Positions 1 through 7,116 of a DNA stretch of 7,417 bases are shown here, in pieces (the stretch's first letter is position 1; each line of letters begins with the position of its first letter). A program made the translations under genes and the position numbers. The notes under the pieces were generated by a model that was given only the letters and a program-made list of their open reading frames with translations, had not been told where the DNA came from and did no database searches. Source of the DNA: Candidatus Rifleibacteriota bacterium (GTDB taxonomy: Bacteria > Riflebacteria > Ozemobacteria > Ozemobacterales > Ozemobacteraceae); contig JAKJFO010000132.1 in NCBI GenBank assembly GCA_022704885.1, positions 1 to 7,417 on the forward strand, written 5' to 3'.

Positions 1-469
1 TCGTATTCACCGGGTCACTTATATTGAACAGAAACTTGAATGGGTCTTCGATCTTGAACTGCACGATCCATTCAAGATCGCTGACGTTGAGATCGCCGGT
101 CAGAATCAGCGATTCTTCGGCGAAGTCCTTTTTCTTGTAGCTGGTACGGCCAGTTTCGATTATGCTGCGAAAGCCAAATTCTTCTTTCATGATACGTTCG
201 GTTTTGACCAGAAACACCTTATCGATACCAAAAGGCAGCTTCAGCTGCAGCCCGGGGCCGGCAGTACCGGCATATTTGCCCAGTCTCAGAATCACCGCCA
301 TTTCTTCGGTGTCGACCTTGTAAAAGGCGCTCAAAGCCCCGCCGACAATAAGAACGAACAATACCAGACCGATTATAGCCTTGATCAGGTTGCCCTGAGA
401 AGGCAGGTTGAAGCGGTTTTCGCCGTTGACTACAGCGTCTTCCACGTTCACGTTGTTGCCGTATTCCAT
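1..469 (-). CDS. hflK: HflK-like SPFH membrane protein (5' part, cut by the window edge)
   Basis: The visible part is the first 156 residues; the rest lies beyond the left edge. A hydrophilic N-terminus (about residues 1-28) is followed by one membrane segment (about 29-49) and then the start of an SPFH/Band 7 domain. Motifs typical of HflK are EEMAVILRLGKY (55-66), GPGLQLKLPFGIDKV (71-85) and a second strand block ending in DLEWIVQFKIEDPFKF. In known bacteria HflK pairs with HflC in an inner-membrane complex that surrounds and modulates the FtsH protease; hflC would be expected just past the left edge. The ATG at 469-467 follows an in-frame TGA (472-470) directly, so no longer start exists, and it has a perfect AGGAGG five bases upstream. 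Another SPFH protein is possible, but the GPGL...LPFGIDKV block favours HflK. Confidence 0.9.
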   Translation of the reverse strand, partial: MEYGNNVNVEDAVVNGENRFNLPSQGNLIKAIIGLVLFVLIVGGALSAFYKVDTEEMAVILRLGKYAGTAGPGLQLKLPFGIDKVFLVKTERIMKEEFGFRSIIETGRTSYKKKDFAEESLILTGDLNVSDLEWIVQFKIEDPFKFLFNISDPVNT

Positions 470-473
470 TCAT

Positions 474-480
474 ACCTCCT
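474..480 (-). promoter_or_regulatory. Ribosome binding site of hflK
   Basis: AGGAGGT on the minus strand, five bases before the ATG at 469. It rules out the overlapping out-of-frame ATG at 473-471, which lies too close. One edge of the site can pair with a leader hairpin arm (see 482-498). Confidence 0.8.
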
Positions 481-481
481 G

Positions 482-498
482 CCTGCCCAGCGGGCAGG
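482..498 (-). other. GC-rich inverted repeat in the hflK leader
   Basis: CCTGCCC (482-488) and GGGCAGG (492-498) form a perfect 7-bp stem with a 3-base loop. In the hflK transcript its 3' arm ends one base before the Shine-Dalgarno site. The six bases CCTGCC occur twice on the plus strand, at 478-483 and 482-487. The arm at 493-498 can therefore pair with either copy, and one of those pairings covers the first three bases of the ribosome site. Direct observation; any regulatory effect is inference. Confidence 0.55.
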
Positions 499-505
499 TC
501 AGCAC

Positions 506-535
506 AAGATACACATATTGCCGGCATCGGCGCAA
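506..535 (-). promoter_or_regulatory. Possible sigma70-type promoter for hflK
   Basis: On the minus strand, TTGCGC (535-530) and TATCTT (511-506) are separated by 18 bases. A start near 500 would put the inverted repeat 482-498 at the very 5' end of the message. Both boxes are imperfect and the lineage's promoter consensus is unknown. Confidence 0.3.
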
Positions 536-621
536 CCCTGTAAACTCAATTTTCCTGCGCCAGTTCCTGTCGGCAGCACCGACCGAAGCAGTACAGCCAG
601 CCAACAATTTTTATATAAATA

Positions 622-651
622 TTGTCTTGGTCAATCATGATAGAATAGAAT
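622..651 (+). promoter_or_regulatory. Possible promoter for the small protein/kinase operon
   Basis: TTGTCT (622-627) and TAGAAT (646-651) are 18 bases apart, inside an AT-rich stretch. TAGAAT occurs twice, at 641-646 and 646-651; only the second has a reasonable -35 box. Transcription from it would start near 658 and give a very short leader. A TTGACA at 653-658 has no matching -10 box. Confidence 0.35.
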
Positions 652-657
652 CTTGAC

Positions 658-663
658 AAGGAG
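658..663 (+). promoter_or_regulatory. Ribosome binding site of the small membrane protein
   Basis: AAGGAG six bases before the ATG at 670. This near-ideal site is the main reason to accept the 51-codon reading frame as a gene. Confidence 0.75.
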
Positions 664-669
664 ACTGCT

Positions 670-825
670 ATGAAAAAGTGGGAAAACTATTTTTACGCAT
701 TTGCCGGTGCCGCGCTGGGAGCTGTCGGCCTGCTTTTTTTGATTCTTGGAGCAGGTTGCCTGCTGTCATCGGCAGCTGCTTTTGTCGTTGCTATAAAGAA
801 GAAAACAGGGTTTCAGCTTTTCTGA
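670..825 (+). CDS. Small hydrophobic membrane protein, 51 residues, unknown function
   Basis: This gene is short but well supported: AAGGAG six bases before the ATG, an in-frame stop (646-648) upstream, and a TGA 18 bases before the kinase start. The protein begins with a short polar/aromatic head (MKKWENYFY), continues with about 35 hydrophobic residues rich in Gly, Ala and Leu (about 9-42), and ends in a basic tail with KKK at 43-45. The hydrophobic part is long for one helix and could be one tilted span or a tight helical hairpin around the G-A-G-C-L-L stretch (27-32). The single Cys30 is not in a lipobox next to a typical signal peptide cleavage site. I recognise no family. Position directly ahead of a membrane sensor kinase suggests an accessory or regulatory subunit, or a leader gene; this is inference. 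Confidence 0.7.
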   Translation: MKKWENYFYAFAGAALGAVGLLFLILGAGCLLSSAAAFVVAIKKKTGFQLF

Positions 826-829
826 CAAC

Positions 830-835
830 AGGAAG
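830..835 (+). promoter_or_regulatory. Weak ribosome binding site of the kinase gene
   Basis: AGGAAG (830-835) sits eight bases before the ATG at 844. An in-frame TAA at 841-843 directly precedes that ATG, so it is the most upstream start possible. The site is weaker than that of the small gene, so ribosomes finishing at 825 may help start the kinase. Confidence 0.5.
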
Positions 836-843
836 CTGTTTAA

Positions 844-3800
844 ATGCCGGAATCATTTCATACTAATTTTTTTGCCTCGGGCTATTACGTCTTTGCCAAC
901 GGGATACTGCTGATTACGCTGGCCGCGGTATTGCACGGCTTTGACCGTGAGCTCACTCGACGTTTCAACCTGAAGTGGCTGGCAGCCGGACTTTTTGCCT
1001 CAGGCACCTCAAGAATACTCGCGTCTCTGGGTCTGCTCAGACCAGATCTGCCGGTATTTGCCATAGAATCAGGCTTCATCATCCTGACCATTCACTTTTA
1101 CTTCGAATACATCAGAAGAGAATGGTCGCAAAACGAAAATTCACCGGCCAGACATCTTCACTGGCCAATATTGATGGTACTCATCTACGGCTTCTACCTG
1201 AGCGGAAACGCGACGTCCTTCCGAAGCCTGCTCATGGCTTCAACCGGGATTCTGGTATCTTTAACCGGCTTGCGCGCTACCAGAAGCCTGCCCCAGGAAG
1301 TCGTTGCAATTGCACGCGGTTGCTTCGCCCTTGCGATAACCGGCTTTCTGATCAATACCCTGACTCTCTACAAACTGCGCGATGGTGTTACCGCTGAAGC
1401 CAGGGTGATTGAGCCCTTTGTCAGTGAATGGGCGCTGATCTTGCCTTCGCTTTTCATTGTTGCAATAACCACACTGGCAATGCTGGGCCGCCATATCCGC
1501 GAGAAACTGCACTGGCACAGATTGCGCGGCGACCTCGGGCTGATCAGCCACCTGCTTTTTCTAACAGCGATCGTGCTGCTGCTGGTTACCGGCCCGGTTA
1601 TCGGCAACCGTATGGAAAAGCAGACAAGATTTCAGAGAGAAGCAGCGCTGTCGCAGGCGATTGAAAGTCTGGCGCAACTGATCAACCACCGGATGCTCAT
1701 GGCCGCGAACTATTCTGCTGTCATCGCGGCGGCGCCAGGAATATTGCAATATCTTGAAGACCCTGATCCAGACAACCACGAAATCATCGAAAACTACCTG
1801 GCAGCGATTGCCCCGAAAAACCCTGATGGAATGTGCTTTTTAACCGGCCGCGAGGGCAAAATCCTGGTTTCTTCCAATAAAAATGATCCGACAATCGGGT
1901 TCGACGTATCTTTTCGCGATTATTTCAAGCTTGCCATGAACGGTCAGAGCAGCGACATGATCGACTACGGCAAGGTTACCCGCCAGCTCGGATTTTATTC
2001 GATTCATCCGGTCATCAGACCACGAGACAAAACTGTTCTCGGCGTATGCGTAGTCAAGCGCAACCTTGACGATCTGCAGGATCTTCTCAAGCTCTATCAC
2101 CCCGCCATGATTGTAGATGAGGCCGGAGCCGTATTCATTGCCAGCGACAAAGAATTCGAGCAACACTCTTTCATTCCGTGTCTCATAGAAGAACCTCACA
2201 ACCACCCGGAAACGATAACCGGTTCTGCCTCGCTCATTATAGCGCATCAGGCATATGCCGAAGCCATGCTCAACAAAAAAGGCTGGCGGGTGGTCATGCT
2301 TTCGGTCGGCAGGGCTGACAGCACCGACAGCCTGTGGTTGATGATCACGTTGAGTCTCGTCTCATTGTCGATCATTCTGGTTCTCAACTCAACCGTGATC
2401 AGCATAAGATCGCATGAAGACTATGAAGTCGCCGAAGAGAGATTTCAGACAGTTTTTTATCATGCGCCCGAAAGTATGCTGATCATCTCGGCCAGAAGCC
2501 TTGAGATTCTCGAGGCAAATCACAGCATGAAGCGCCAGTTTGGACTTTCCGGTGAGATTATCGGCACCAGTTATCTGTCGCTCCTTCCTGCTGATCGTCA
2601 CGATATCGCCAACATCTGGCATGATCGTGCCGAAAAGGTTTTCAAACACCAGAGAACCTTTGTCAAAAGCAATGGTGAAGTTTTTACCGCTGAGGTTACC
2701 GGCGCCCCGATCACCTTCAACTACCAGAAGGCCATCATCATACTGCTTCACGACACAACCGCCCAGAAGCAGATCGAATTTGAACTGCGCCAGGCCAAGA
2801 ATGCCGCCGAAGAGGCGAACAAGCTGAAATCAAGATTTTTCGCCAACGCCAGTCATGAAATCAGAACTCCCATGACGGCCATCATCGGGCTGACAGAAAT
2901 GGCTCTGACCATGTGTCGATCGGCTGAACAGGAGCGGCTGCTAAAGCTCACCCGTTCTTCGAGCAGATCGCTGCTTGAACTGGTAAACGACATTCTCGAC
3001 CTGTCCCGCATAGAGTCTGGGAAATTCAGCATCAGGCCGTGCAGCTTCGACCTGCACCAGCTGTTGCAGGAACTTGACCAGCTGTATGAGTTTGAGGCAA
3101 AGGGTTCCAGAGTAAACGTCAGCTTCGTTCTTGACCCCGAACTACCGCATTACATAGTCTCAGACCCGGTAAGACTGCGTCAGATTCTTCTCAATCTGCT
3201 CAGTAACGCCCTTAAATATACAGATAACGGCAAGATTGGCCTGCAGGCAAAGATCAAAGACGATGGCAAACGGGAAATACTCGAAATAAGAGTACATGAC
3301 ACCGGTCGAGGTATATCGCGTGAAGTGCAGGAGCACCTGTTCGAACCATTCACCTTCAGCGACCAGTATACCAGACGCGCGGCCAAAGGCGCCGGACTCG
3401 GGCTGGCCATCAGTCGTCAGATTGCCGACCTGCTCGAAGGCCGGCTCACTCTCGAAAAAACCAGCAGCGAAGGCTCGCTTTTTGTTCTCGAGATTCCATT
3501 CGGTCGGGTCGAAGGCGCTCAGGCAGCAGTAGAACCGACGACAGCGCAGATCAGACTGGTGCACAGCAGTTGTCCGCTGCATTTTCTGATAGCTGATGAC
3601 AATGAGATCAACCTCTTTCTGGCCGGTTCCATAATCGAAAAATTCGGCGGCACGCATCGATACGCCAGAGATGGCAACGAAGCCTATTCACTGCTGAAAA
3701 GTGAGAAGTTCGATATAGCACTGATCGACATTCAGATGCCGGAGCTCGACGGTCTGTCACTGATTAAACTCCTTCGCCAGAACGACTCGCCGGCTGCCGG

Positions 3801-4365
3801 AATTCCGATAATCGCTGTCAGTGCTTTTATATCGGACGAAGAGAAACAGGAAGCGCTGCAGGCCGGAGCCGATTCATATCTGGTAAAGCCCTATTTTCCG
3901 CACGACCTGCTGCAGATTGTCTACCGGTATACAGATGGCACCGTAACCCGGGAAGATAACCCCCAGCCAGAGAATGATACGCCTGCCACCACATCTGGGG
4001 ATAGGCCGGTCATCAAGCAGATAAATATGGCAGAACTCGAAATACGAATTCTCAAAAAGCCTGAGAACATTCGCAAAATCAGCGAAATATTTTCGCGACG
4101 CTCTGAAGAGCTGATGAAAGATCTGACTGCATGCGAACAAAACAGTGATGGAGCGAGGCTGCGCGAAGTCATTCATTCGATCAAGGGTCTTGTTGGCATG
4201 CTTGGTGCCAGAAACACTTTTGAGCTGGCCCGCGAACTCGAAGAACATTGCAAAAATGGTCGGCTGACACCGGTTTTTCAGCAGCTGAACGCACTTAGAC
4301 AACAGATCGGCGAAATTGCTGAGGACCTCGATATTCTCCAGCAGAACGACAAAAAAACAGTTTGA
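844..4365 (+). CDS. Membrane hybrid sensor histidine kinase (7TM-CACHE-PAS-HisKA-HATPase-REC-HPt)
   Basis: A 1173-residue sensor with a full phosphorelay in one chain. Residues 10-214 hold about seven membrane helices; basic loops after helices 1, 3, 5 and 7 place the N-terminus outside. Helix 8 (about 231-254) and helix 9 (about 497-517) flank a sensor of about 240 residues outside the membrane that looks like a double CACHE domain (GFDVSFRDYFKLA and following strands). There is no clear HAMP; PAS spans about 533-640. HisKA has phospho-acceptor His671 (SHEIRTPM). The ATPase has Asn788 (N box), DTGRGI at 819-824 and GAGLGL at 849-854. The receiver has acidic pair Asp918/Asp919, acceptor Asp962, Ser993 and Lys1015. 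The C-terminal HPt has His1111 in HSIKG. All catalytic residues are intact. This order resembles BarA/EvgS-type kinases, which pass phosphate from HPt to a separate regulator. The signal sensed is unknown. It probably shares a transcript with the small gene. Confidence 0.95.
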   Translation: MPESFHTNFFASGYYVFANGILLITLAAVLHGFDRELTRRFNLKWLAAGLFASGTSRILASLGLLRPDLPVFAIESGFIILTIHFYFEYIRREWSQNENSPARHLHWPILMVLIYGFYLSGNATSFRSLLMASTGILVSLTGLRATRSLPQEVVAIARGCFALAITGFLINTLTLYKLRDGVTAEARVIEPFVSEWALILPSLFIVAITTLAMLGRHIREKLHWHRLRGDLGLISHLLFLTAIVLLLVTGPVIGNRMEKQTRFQREAALSQAIESLAQLINHRMLMAANYSAVIAAAPGILQYLEDPDPDNHEIIENYLAAIAPKNPDGMCFLTGREGKILVSSNKNDPTIGFDVSFRDYFKLAMNGQSSDMIDYGKVTRQLGFYSIHPVIRPRDKTVLGVCVVKRNLDDLQDLLKLYHPAMIVDEAGAVFIASDKEFEQHSFIPCLIEEPHNHPETITGSASLIIAHQAYAEAMLNKKGWRVVMLSVGRADSTDSLWLMITLSLVSLSIILVLNSTVISIRSHEDYEVAEERFQTVFYHAPESMLIISARSLEILEANHSMKRQFGLSGEIIGTSYLSLLPADRHDIANIWHDRAEKVFKHQRTFVKSNGEVFTAEVTGAPITFNYQKAIIILLHDTTAQKQIEFELRQAKNAAEEANKLKSRFFANASHEIRTPMTAIIGLTEMALTMCRSAEQERLLKLTRSSSRSLLELVNDILDLSRIESGKFSIRPCSFDLHQLLQELDQLYEFEAKGSRVNVSFVLDPELPHYIVSDPVRLRQILLNLLSNALKYTDNGKIGLQAKIKDDGKREILEIRVHDTGRGISREVQEHLFEPFTFSDQYTRRAAKGAGLGLAISRQIADLLEGRLTLEKTSSEGSLFVLEIPFGRVEGAQAAVEPTTAQIRLVHSSCPLHFLIADDNEINLFLAGSIIEKFGGTHRYARDGNEAYSLLKSEKFDIALIDIQMPELDGLSLIKLLRQNDSPAAGIPIIAVSAFISDEEKQEALQAGADSYLVKPYFPHDLLQIVYRYTDGTVTREDNPQPENDTPATTSGDRPVIKQINMAELEIRILKKPENIRKISEIFSRRSEELMKDLTACEQNSDGARLREVIHSIKGLVGMLGARNTFELARELEEHCKNGRLTPVFQQLNALRQQIGEIAEDLDILQQNDKKTV

Positions 4366-4389
4366 TTACGGTACAGTTTTTGCTAGAGT
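4362..4389 (+). promoter_or_regulatory. Possible weak promoter for the transporter/radical SAM pair
   Basis: TTGATT (4362-4367), overlapping the kinase stop codon, and TAGAGT (4384-4389) are 16 bases apart. The 69-base gap before the transporter gene is long enough for its own promoter and holds no clear terminator, so read-through from the kinase is equally possible. Confidence 0.25.
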
Positions 4390-4424
4390 TAGCTGGTAAA
4401 AAATCTGCTGTGCAATTTTTGATC

Positions 4425-4428
4425 GGAG
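4425..4428 (+). promoter_or_regulatory. Ribosome binding site of the Na/Pi transporter gene
   Basis: GGAG six bases before the ATG at 4435; an in-frame TGA at 4420-4422 excludes a longer protein. The site overlaps GATC-GGA-GATC (4421-4431), a short inverted repeat that is probably incidental. Confidence 0.65.
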
Positions 4429-4434
4429 ATCCTG

Positions 4435-6174
4435 ATGCTCGACAAAAAATTTAAACGAACCTTCAAGTTATACACCAAACGGCTGCTGCTGACTCTATTT
4501 GCGGCAGCCTTCTTTTATCTGCACTTTTTTTATGGTAAAGCCGCCCGCGATACTTTTTCGGTCTTTTTTGGTGGCCTTGGCATGTTCATTTACGGCATGA
4601 ATCTGATGAGCGACAGTCTGCAGATGATTGCCGGCAGTCGCCTCAAGAGCATCATTTCGGCGCTGACCAGCAACCCGGTCACCGCCATGTTGACCGGGCT
4701 TGGCGTAACAGCCCTTATTCAGAGCAGCTCAGCCACTACCGTCATGACCGTAGGCTTTGTCAACGCCGGTTTGATGACCCTGCAACAGGCTATCGGCATC
4801 ATTCTCGGCGCCAATATCGGAACGACAGTGACCGCACAGCTCATCGCCTTCAACCTTACCGACCTCGCCTGGCCAATACTGGCCGTGGGCAGCGCCATGA
4901 TCCTGTTCAGTAAAACCCGCACCTACCGCTCATGGGGAGAAACCCTGCTCGGTTTTTCTCTGCTCTTTCTCGGCATGAAGTTTATGGGTGACGCAATCAA
5001 GGTTTATCGTGACCATGAAACCTTCAAAAGCATTTTTATCACATTGTCGCAGCACCGCATTCTCGGTGTTTTCGCAGGCCTTCTGGTAACCCTGGTCGTG
5101 CAAAGCAGTTCGGCGACAGTCGGTCTGACCATGAGCCTGATGGGCACCGGCGCATTCGGCAGCGATCCTTTCACCGCGCTGATGGCGGCGGTTCCGATAA
5201 TTCTCGGCGATAATATCGGCACCTGCATCACTGCCATGCTCGCCTCGATCGGCGCCTCGCGCAACGCGCGCCGGGCCGCGCTGGCACACACCCTGTTCAA
5301 CGTGTTCGGAACCTTGATCGTTCTGCCGATTCTTGAGTTCTACTGCAACATGATGATGAAAACCTCATCTGACCCGGTGCGTCAGGTCGCTAACGCACAC
5401 ACCATTTTCAATGTAGCCAATGGCATGCTGTTTCTGCCACTTACCGGCTTTCTCAAGGCCATGGTCATGCATCTGATCCCTTCACATGGCGACGAACCCG
5501 AGACGATAACCAACCTTGACAAGCGCTTTCTGGCAACTCCACCCATCGCCATCGGGCAGGCCGAAGAGCACCTCAAACAGGCCTTTGCGATCGTCGGCAA
5601 AAAATTCGACAAGGTCAACAGCCTGCTCGACAACCCGGACAGTGATATCGAAGAAATCGCGGCGGCCTCTTCCAATCTGGCTTCTCTGCATCGTCAGCGC
5701 GACCAGATCACCCGCGAACTCAACCAGTTTCTTATCGCCCTTGCTCAGAAAGATCTTTCTGAAATGCTCAGCCGGCAAACCACCCGCGTGCTCTACCTCA
5801 GCAAAGACCTCGAGATCATCTCCTCACAGCTCAACAAGATGATGGCGCTGATGGTCGAAAACGCCGAGAGCGGCAAAAAGCTCACTCTGGACTCGCGTGA
5901 AGAAATGCATATCTGCATCAACCGAATTTCTGAAATCTTCAAACAACTTTATTCTGACCTGAAACCCGCAGACAAACAGGCCGAAGAAATGCATCATCAG
6001 ATATACAGCCAGTCGATGCTGCAGCGGGCAGCCCGCAGCAATCTGATCGACCGCATCAAGAAAGGCGAGCACGACCCGCTCGAAAGCATACTTCTGCTCG
6101 ACCTGCTGCGCAGCATTGAAAGTCTGCTTAATTCGATGCATCACTGCAACGATCATCTGGTGTTCAAATTCTGA
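4435..6174 (+). CDS. Na/Pi cotransporter family protein with PhoU-like C-terminal domain
   Basis: A 579-residue membrane protein of the NptA/YjbB-like Na+/phosphate symporter family, expected to move phosphate with sodium across the inner membrane. A basic N-terminus and an extra hydrophobic segment (about 16-33) precede the core. The core shows the family's inverted two-repeat pattern: QSSSATT at 96-102 with GANIGT at 125-130, then QSSSAT at 223-228 with GDNIGT at 258-263. Membrane segments run to about residue 350. Residues from about 375 to the end are charged, helical and PhoU-like, probably cytoplasmic. Length is usual for members with a PhoU-like tail. The substrate is inferred from the family; some relatives may export phosphate. 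It ends TGA-ATG with the next gene, so the two are almost surely on one message. No Pho-type operator or pstSCAB/phoU gene is visible nearby. Confidence 0.92.
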   Translation: MLDKKFKRTFKLYTKRLLLTLFAAAFFYLHFFYGKAARDTFSVFFGGLGMFIYGMNLMSDSLQMIAGSRLKSIISALTSNPVTAMLTGLGVTALIQSSSATTVMTVGFVNAGLMTLQQAIGIILGANIGTTVTAQLIAFNLTDLAWPILAVGSAMILFSKTRTYRSWGETLLGFSLLFLGMKFMGDAIKVYRDHETFKSIFITLSQHRILGVFAGLLVTLVVQSSSATVGLTMSLMGTGAFGSDPFTALMAAVPIILGDNIGTCITAMLASIGASRNARRAALAHTLFNVFGTLIVLPILEFYCNMMMKTSSDPVRQVANAHTIFNVANGMLFLPLTGFLKAMVMHLIPSHGDEPETITNLDKRFLATPPIAIGQAEEHLKQAFAIVGKKFDKVNSLLDNPDSDIEEIAAASSNLASLHRQRDQITRELNQFLIALAQKDLSEMLSRQTTRVLYLSKDLEIISSQLNKMMALMVENAESGKKLTLDSREEMHICINRISEIFKQLYSDLKPADKQAEEMHHQIYSQSMLQRAARSNLIDRIKKGEHDPLESILLLDLLRSIESLLNSMHHCNDHLVFKF

Positions 6175-7098
6175 ATGAAAACTATGTTCAACCGCGCCAG
6201 CACATGGGTAAAAAACCGCTTCGGCCAGCGCATTCAGAAAATTCCGGTCGATGCCGGCTTTTCCTGCCCGAACCGTGACGGCAGACTGTCAGACCAGGGC
6301 TGTCTTTATTGCAGCAATGCAAGTTTTTCACCATTTTACAGCACAGCCCGGCACACAATCACCGAGCAACTGGTTCAGGGACGCGAATACTATGCCAAAC
6401 GCTATAGCTGCAACCGCTTTTTCGCATATTTTCAGTCTTATTCATGCACTTATGCGCCTGTCGAAACCCTTCGCAAAAAATACCTCGAAGCTGCGGGCGG
6501 TGAAGGAATCGAAGGCCTGATCATCGCAACCAGACCCGACTGCATCGATGCCGAAATCGTCGCACTGCTGCAGGAAATAGCAGGCCAGACCTTTATCAGA
6601 CTTGAACTGGGAGTAGAATCCTTCGACGACGCGGTTCTTACCGGCATGAACAGGTGCCACGGCGCCGCGGAAGCTCTGAAGTCGATAAATATGCTGAAAT
6701 CAGCAGACATACCGGTATGCATTCATCTTATCAGCGGCCTGCCCGGCGAAAAAGCCGATCATATGACCACGGCCGCCAGAGCAGTCTCGAATTCAGGCGC
6801 CGACATGGTTAAGCTGCATCATCTGCAGATTGTCAGGGGCTCCCGACTTGCCGGACTCTACGCTGCAAACCCGGAAAACTACCACCTGTACAGTCTCGAC
6901 GAATATGTCGACAAGGTGTGCGAATTCATCGTAAATCTGTCGCCGACCATCTATCTTGAGCGTTTTGTCAGCCGGATTCCGCTCGACCAGCTGATTGCGC
7001 CGGCATTCTCGGGCATCGACGAAGCAGGCTTTCAGCGCGTTCTTGAAGACAGGCTGAAAAGTCTCGGAGCATACCAGGGCTCCGGTATCGCAGTTTAA
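6175..7098 (+). CDS. Radical SAM protein of the YhcC/YtqA (TIGR01212) family
   Basis: A 307-residue enzyme of normal family length. The iron-sulfur cluster site is Cys31, Cys43 and Cys46 (C-x11-C-x2-C, within CPNRDG...GCLYC), the spacing typical of this family rather than the common CxxxCxxC. Further marks are ATRPDC (118-123), LELGVES (143-149) and HLISGLPGE (184-192), with KLHHLQIVRGS further on. It should bind a [4Fe-4S] cluster and S-adenosylmethionine in the cytoplasm. From memory, Bacillus YtqA (MnmL) has been linked to the late steps of tRNA wobble uridine (mnm5s2U) modification, next to the methyltransferase YtqB/MnmM; no such partner is seen here, so that role is only a possibility. 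The ATG directly follows the transporter stop and has no visible Shine-Dalgarno, implying translational coupling; Met4 at 6184 is an alternative start, also without one. Confidence 0.93.
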   Translation: MKTMFNRASTWVKNRFGQRIQKIPVDAGFSCPNRDGRLSDQGCLYCSNASFSPFYSTARHTITEQLVQGREYYAKRYSCNRFFAYFQSYSCTYAPVETLRKKYLEAAGGEGIEGLIIATRPDCIDAEIVALLQEIAGQTFIRLELGVESFDDAVLTGMNRCHGAAEALKSINMLKSADIPVCIHLISGLPGEKADHMTTAARAVSNSGADMVKLHHLQIVRGSRLAGLYAANPENYHLYSLDEYVDKVCEFIVNLSPTIYLERFVSRIPLDQLIAPAFSGIDEAGFQRVLEDRLKSLGAYQGSGIAV

Positions 7099-7116
7099 GT
7101 CTGAATCGGCCGCAGA

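Larger units (their letters stand above)
470..669. other. Divergent intergenic region between hflK and the small membrane protein gene
   Basis: These 200 bases contain no convincing gene. They hold the hflK ribosome site and leader hairpin at the left, a GC-balanced middle (about 535-600) in which I see nothing, and an AT-rich stretch (about 605-655) followed by the ribosome site of the small gene. Both flanking genes read outward, so promoters for both directions should lie here. Confidence 0.75.

Noticed and set aside
219..527. A 102-codon minus-strand frame overlapping the hflK start
   Set aside because: It lies out of frame over the HflK coding sequence, its product is Arg/Gln/Cys-rich with no domain, and the hflK frame has the ribosome site, membrane segment and SPFH motifs.
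678..866. A 62-codon plus-strand frame overlapping the small membrane protein and the kinase start
   Set aside because: It has no ribosome site at its ATG, is Cys/Arg-rich as expected for an out-of-frame reading, and overlaps a better-supported small gene and the kinase start.
3160..3657. A 165-codon minus-strand frame inside the kinase gene
   Set aside because: It sits opposite the ATPase and receiver coding region of an intact kinase and shows no recognisable domain or ribosome site.
4346..4434. A possible terminator after the kinase gene (A runs and T runs around the stop and in the gap)
   Set aside because: The A and T runs could pair only as weak A-T stems, with no GC-rich stem before a T run.
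7101..7116. CGGCCG and a short TCTG/CAGA pairing between the convergent genes
   Set aside because: The stem is only four bases with a long loop and no T run, too weak to call a terminator.
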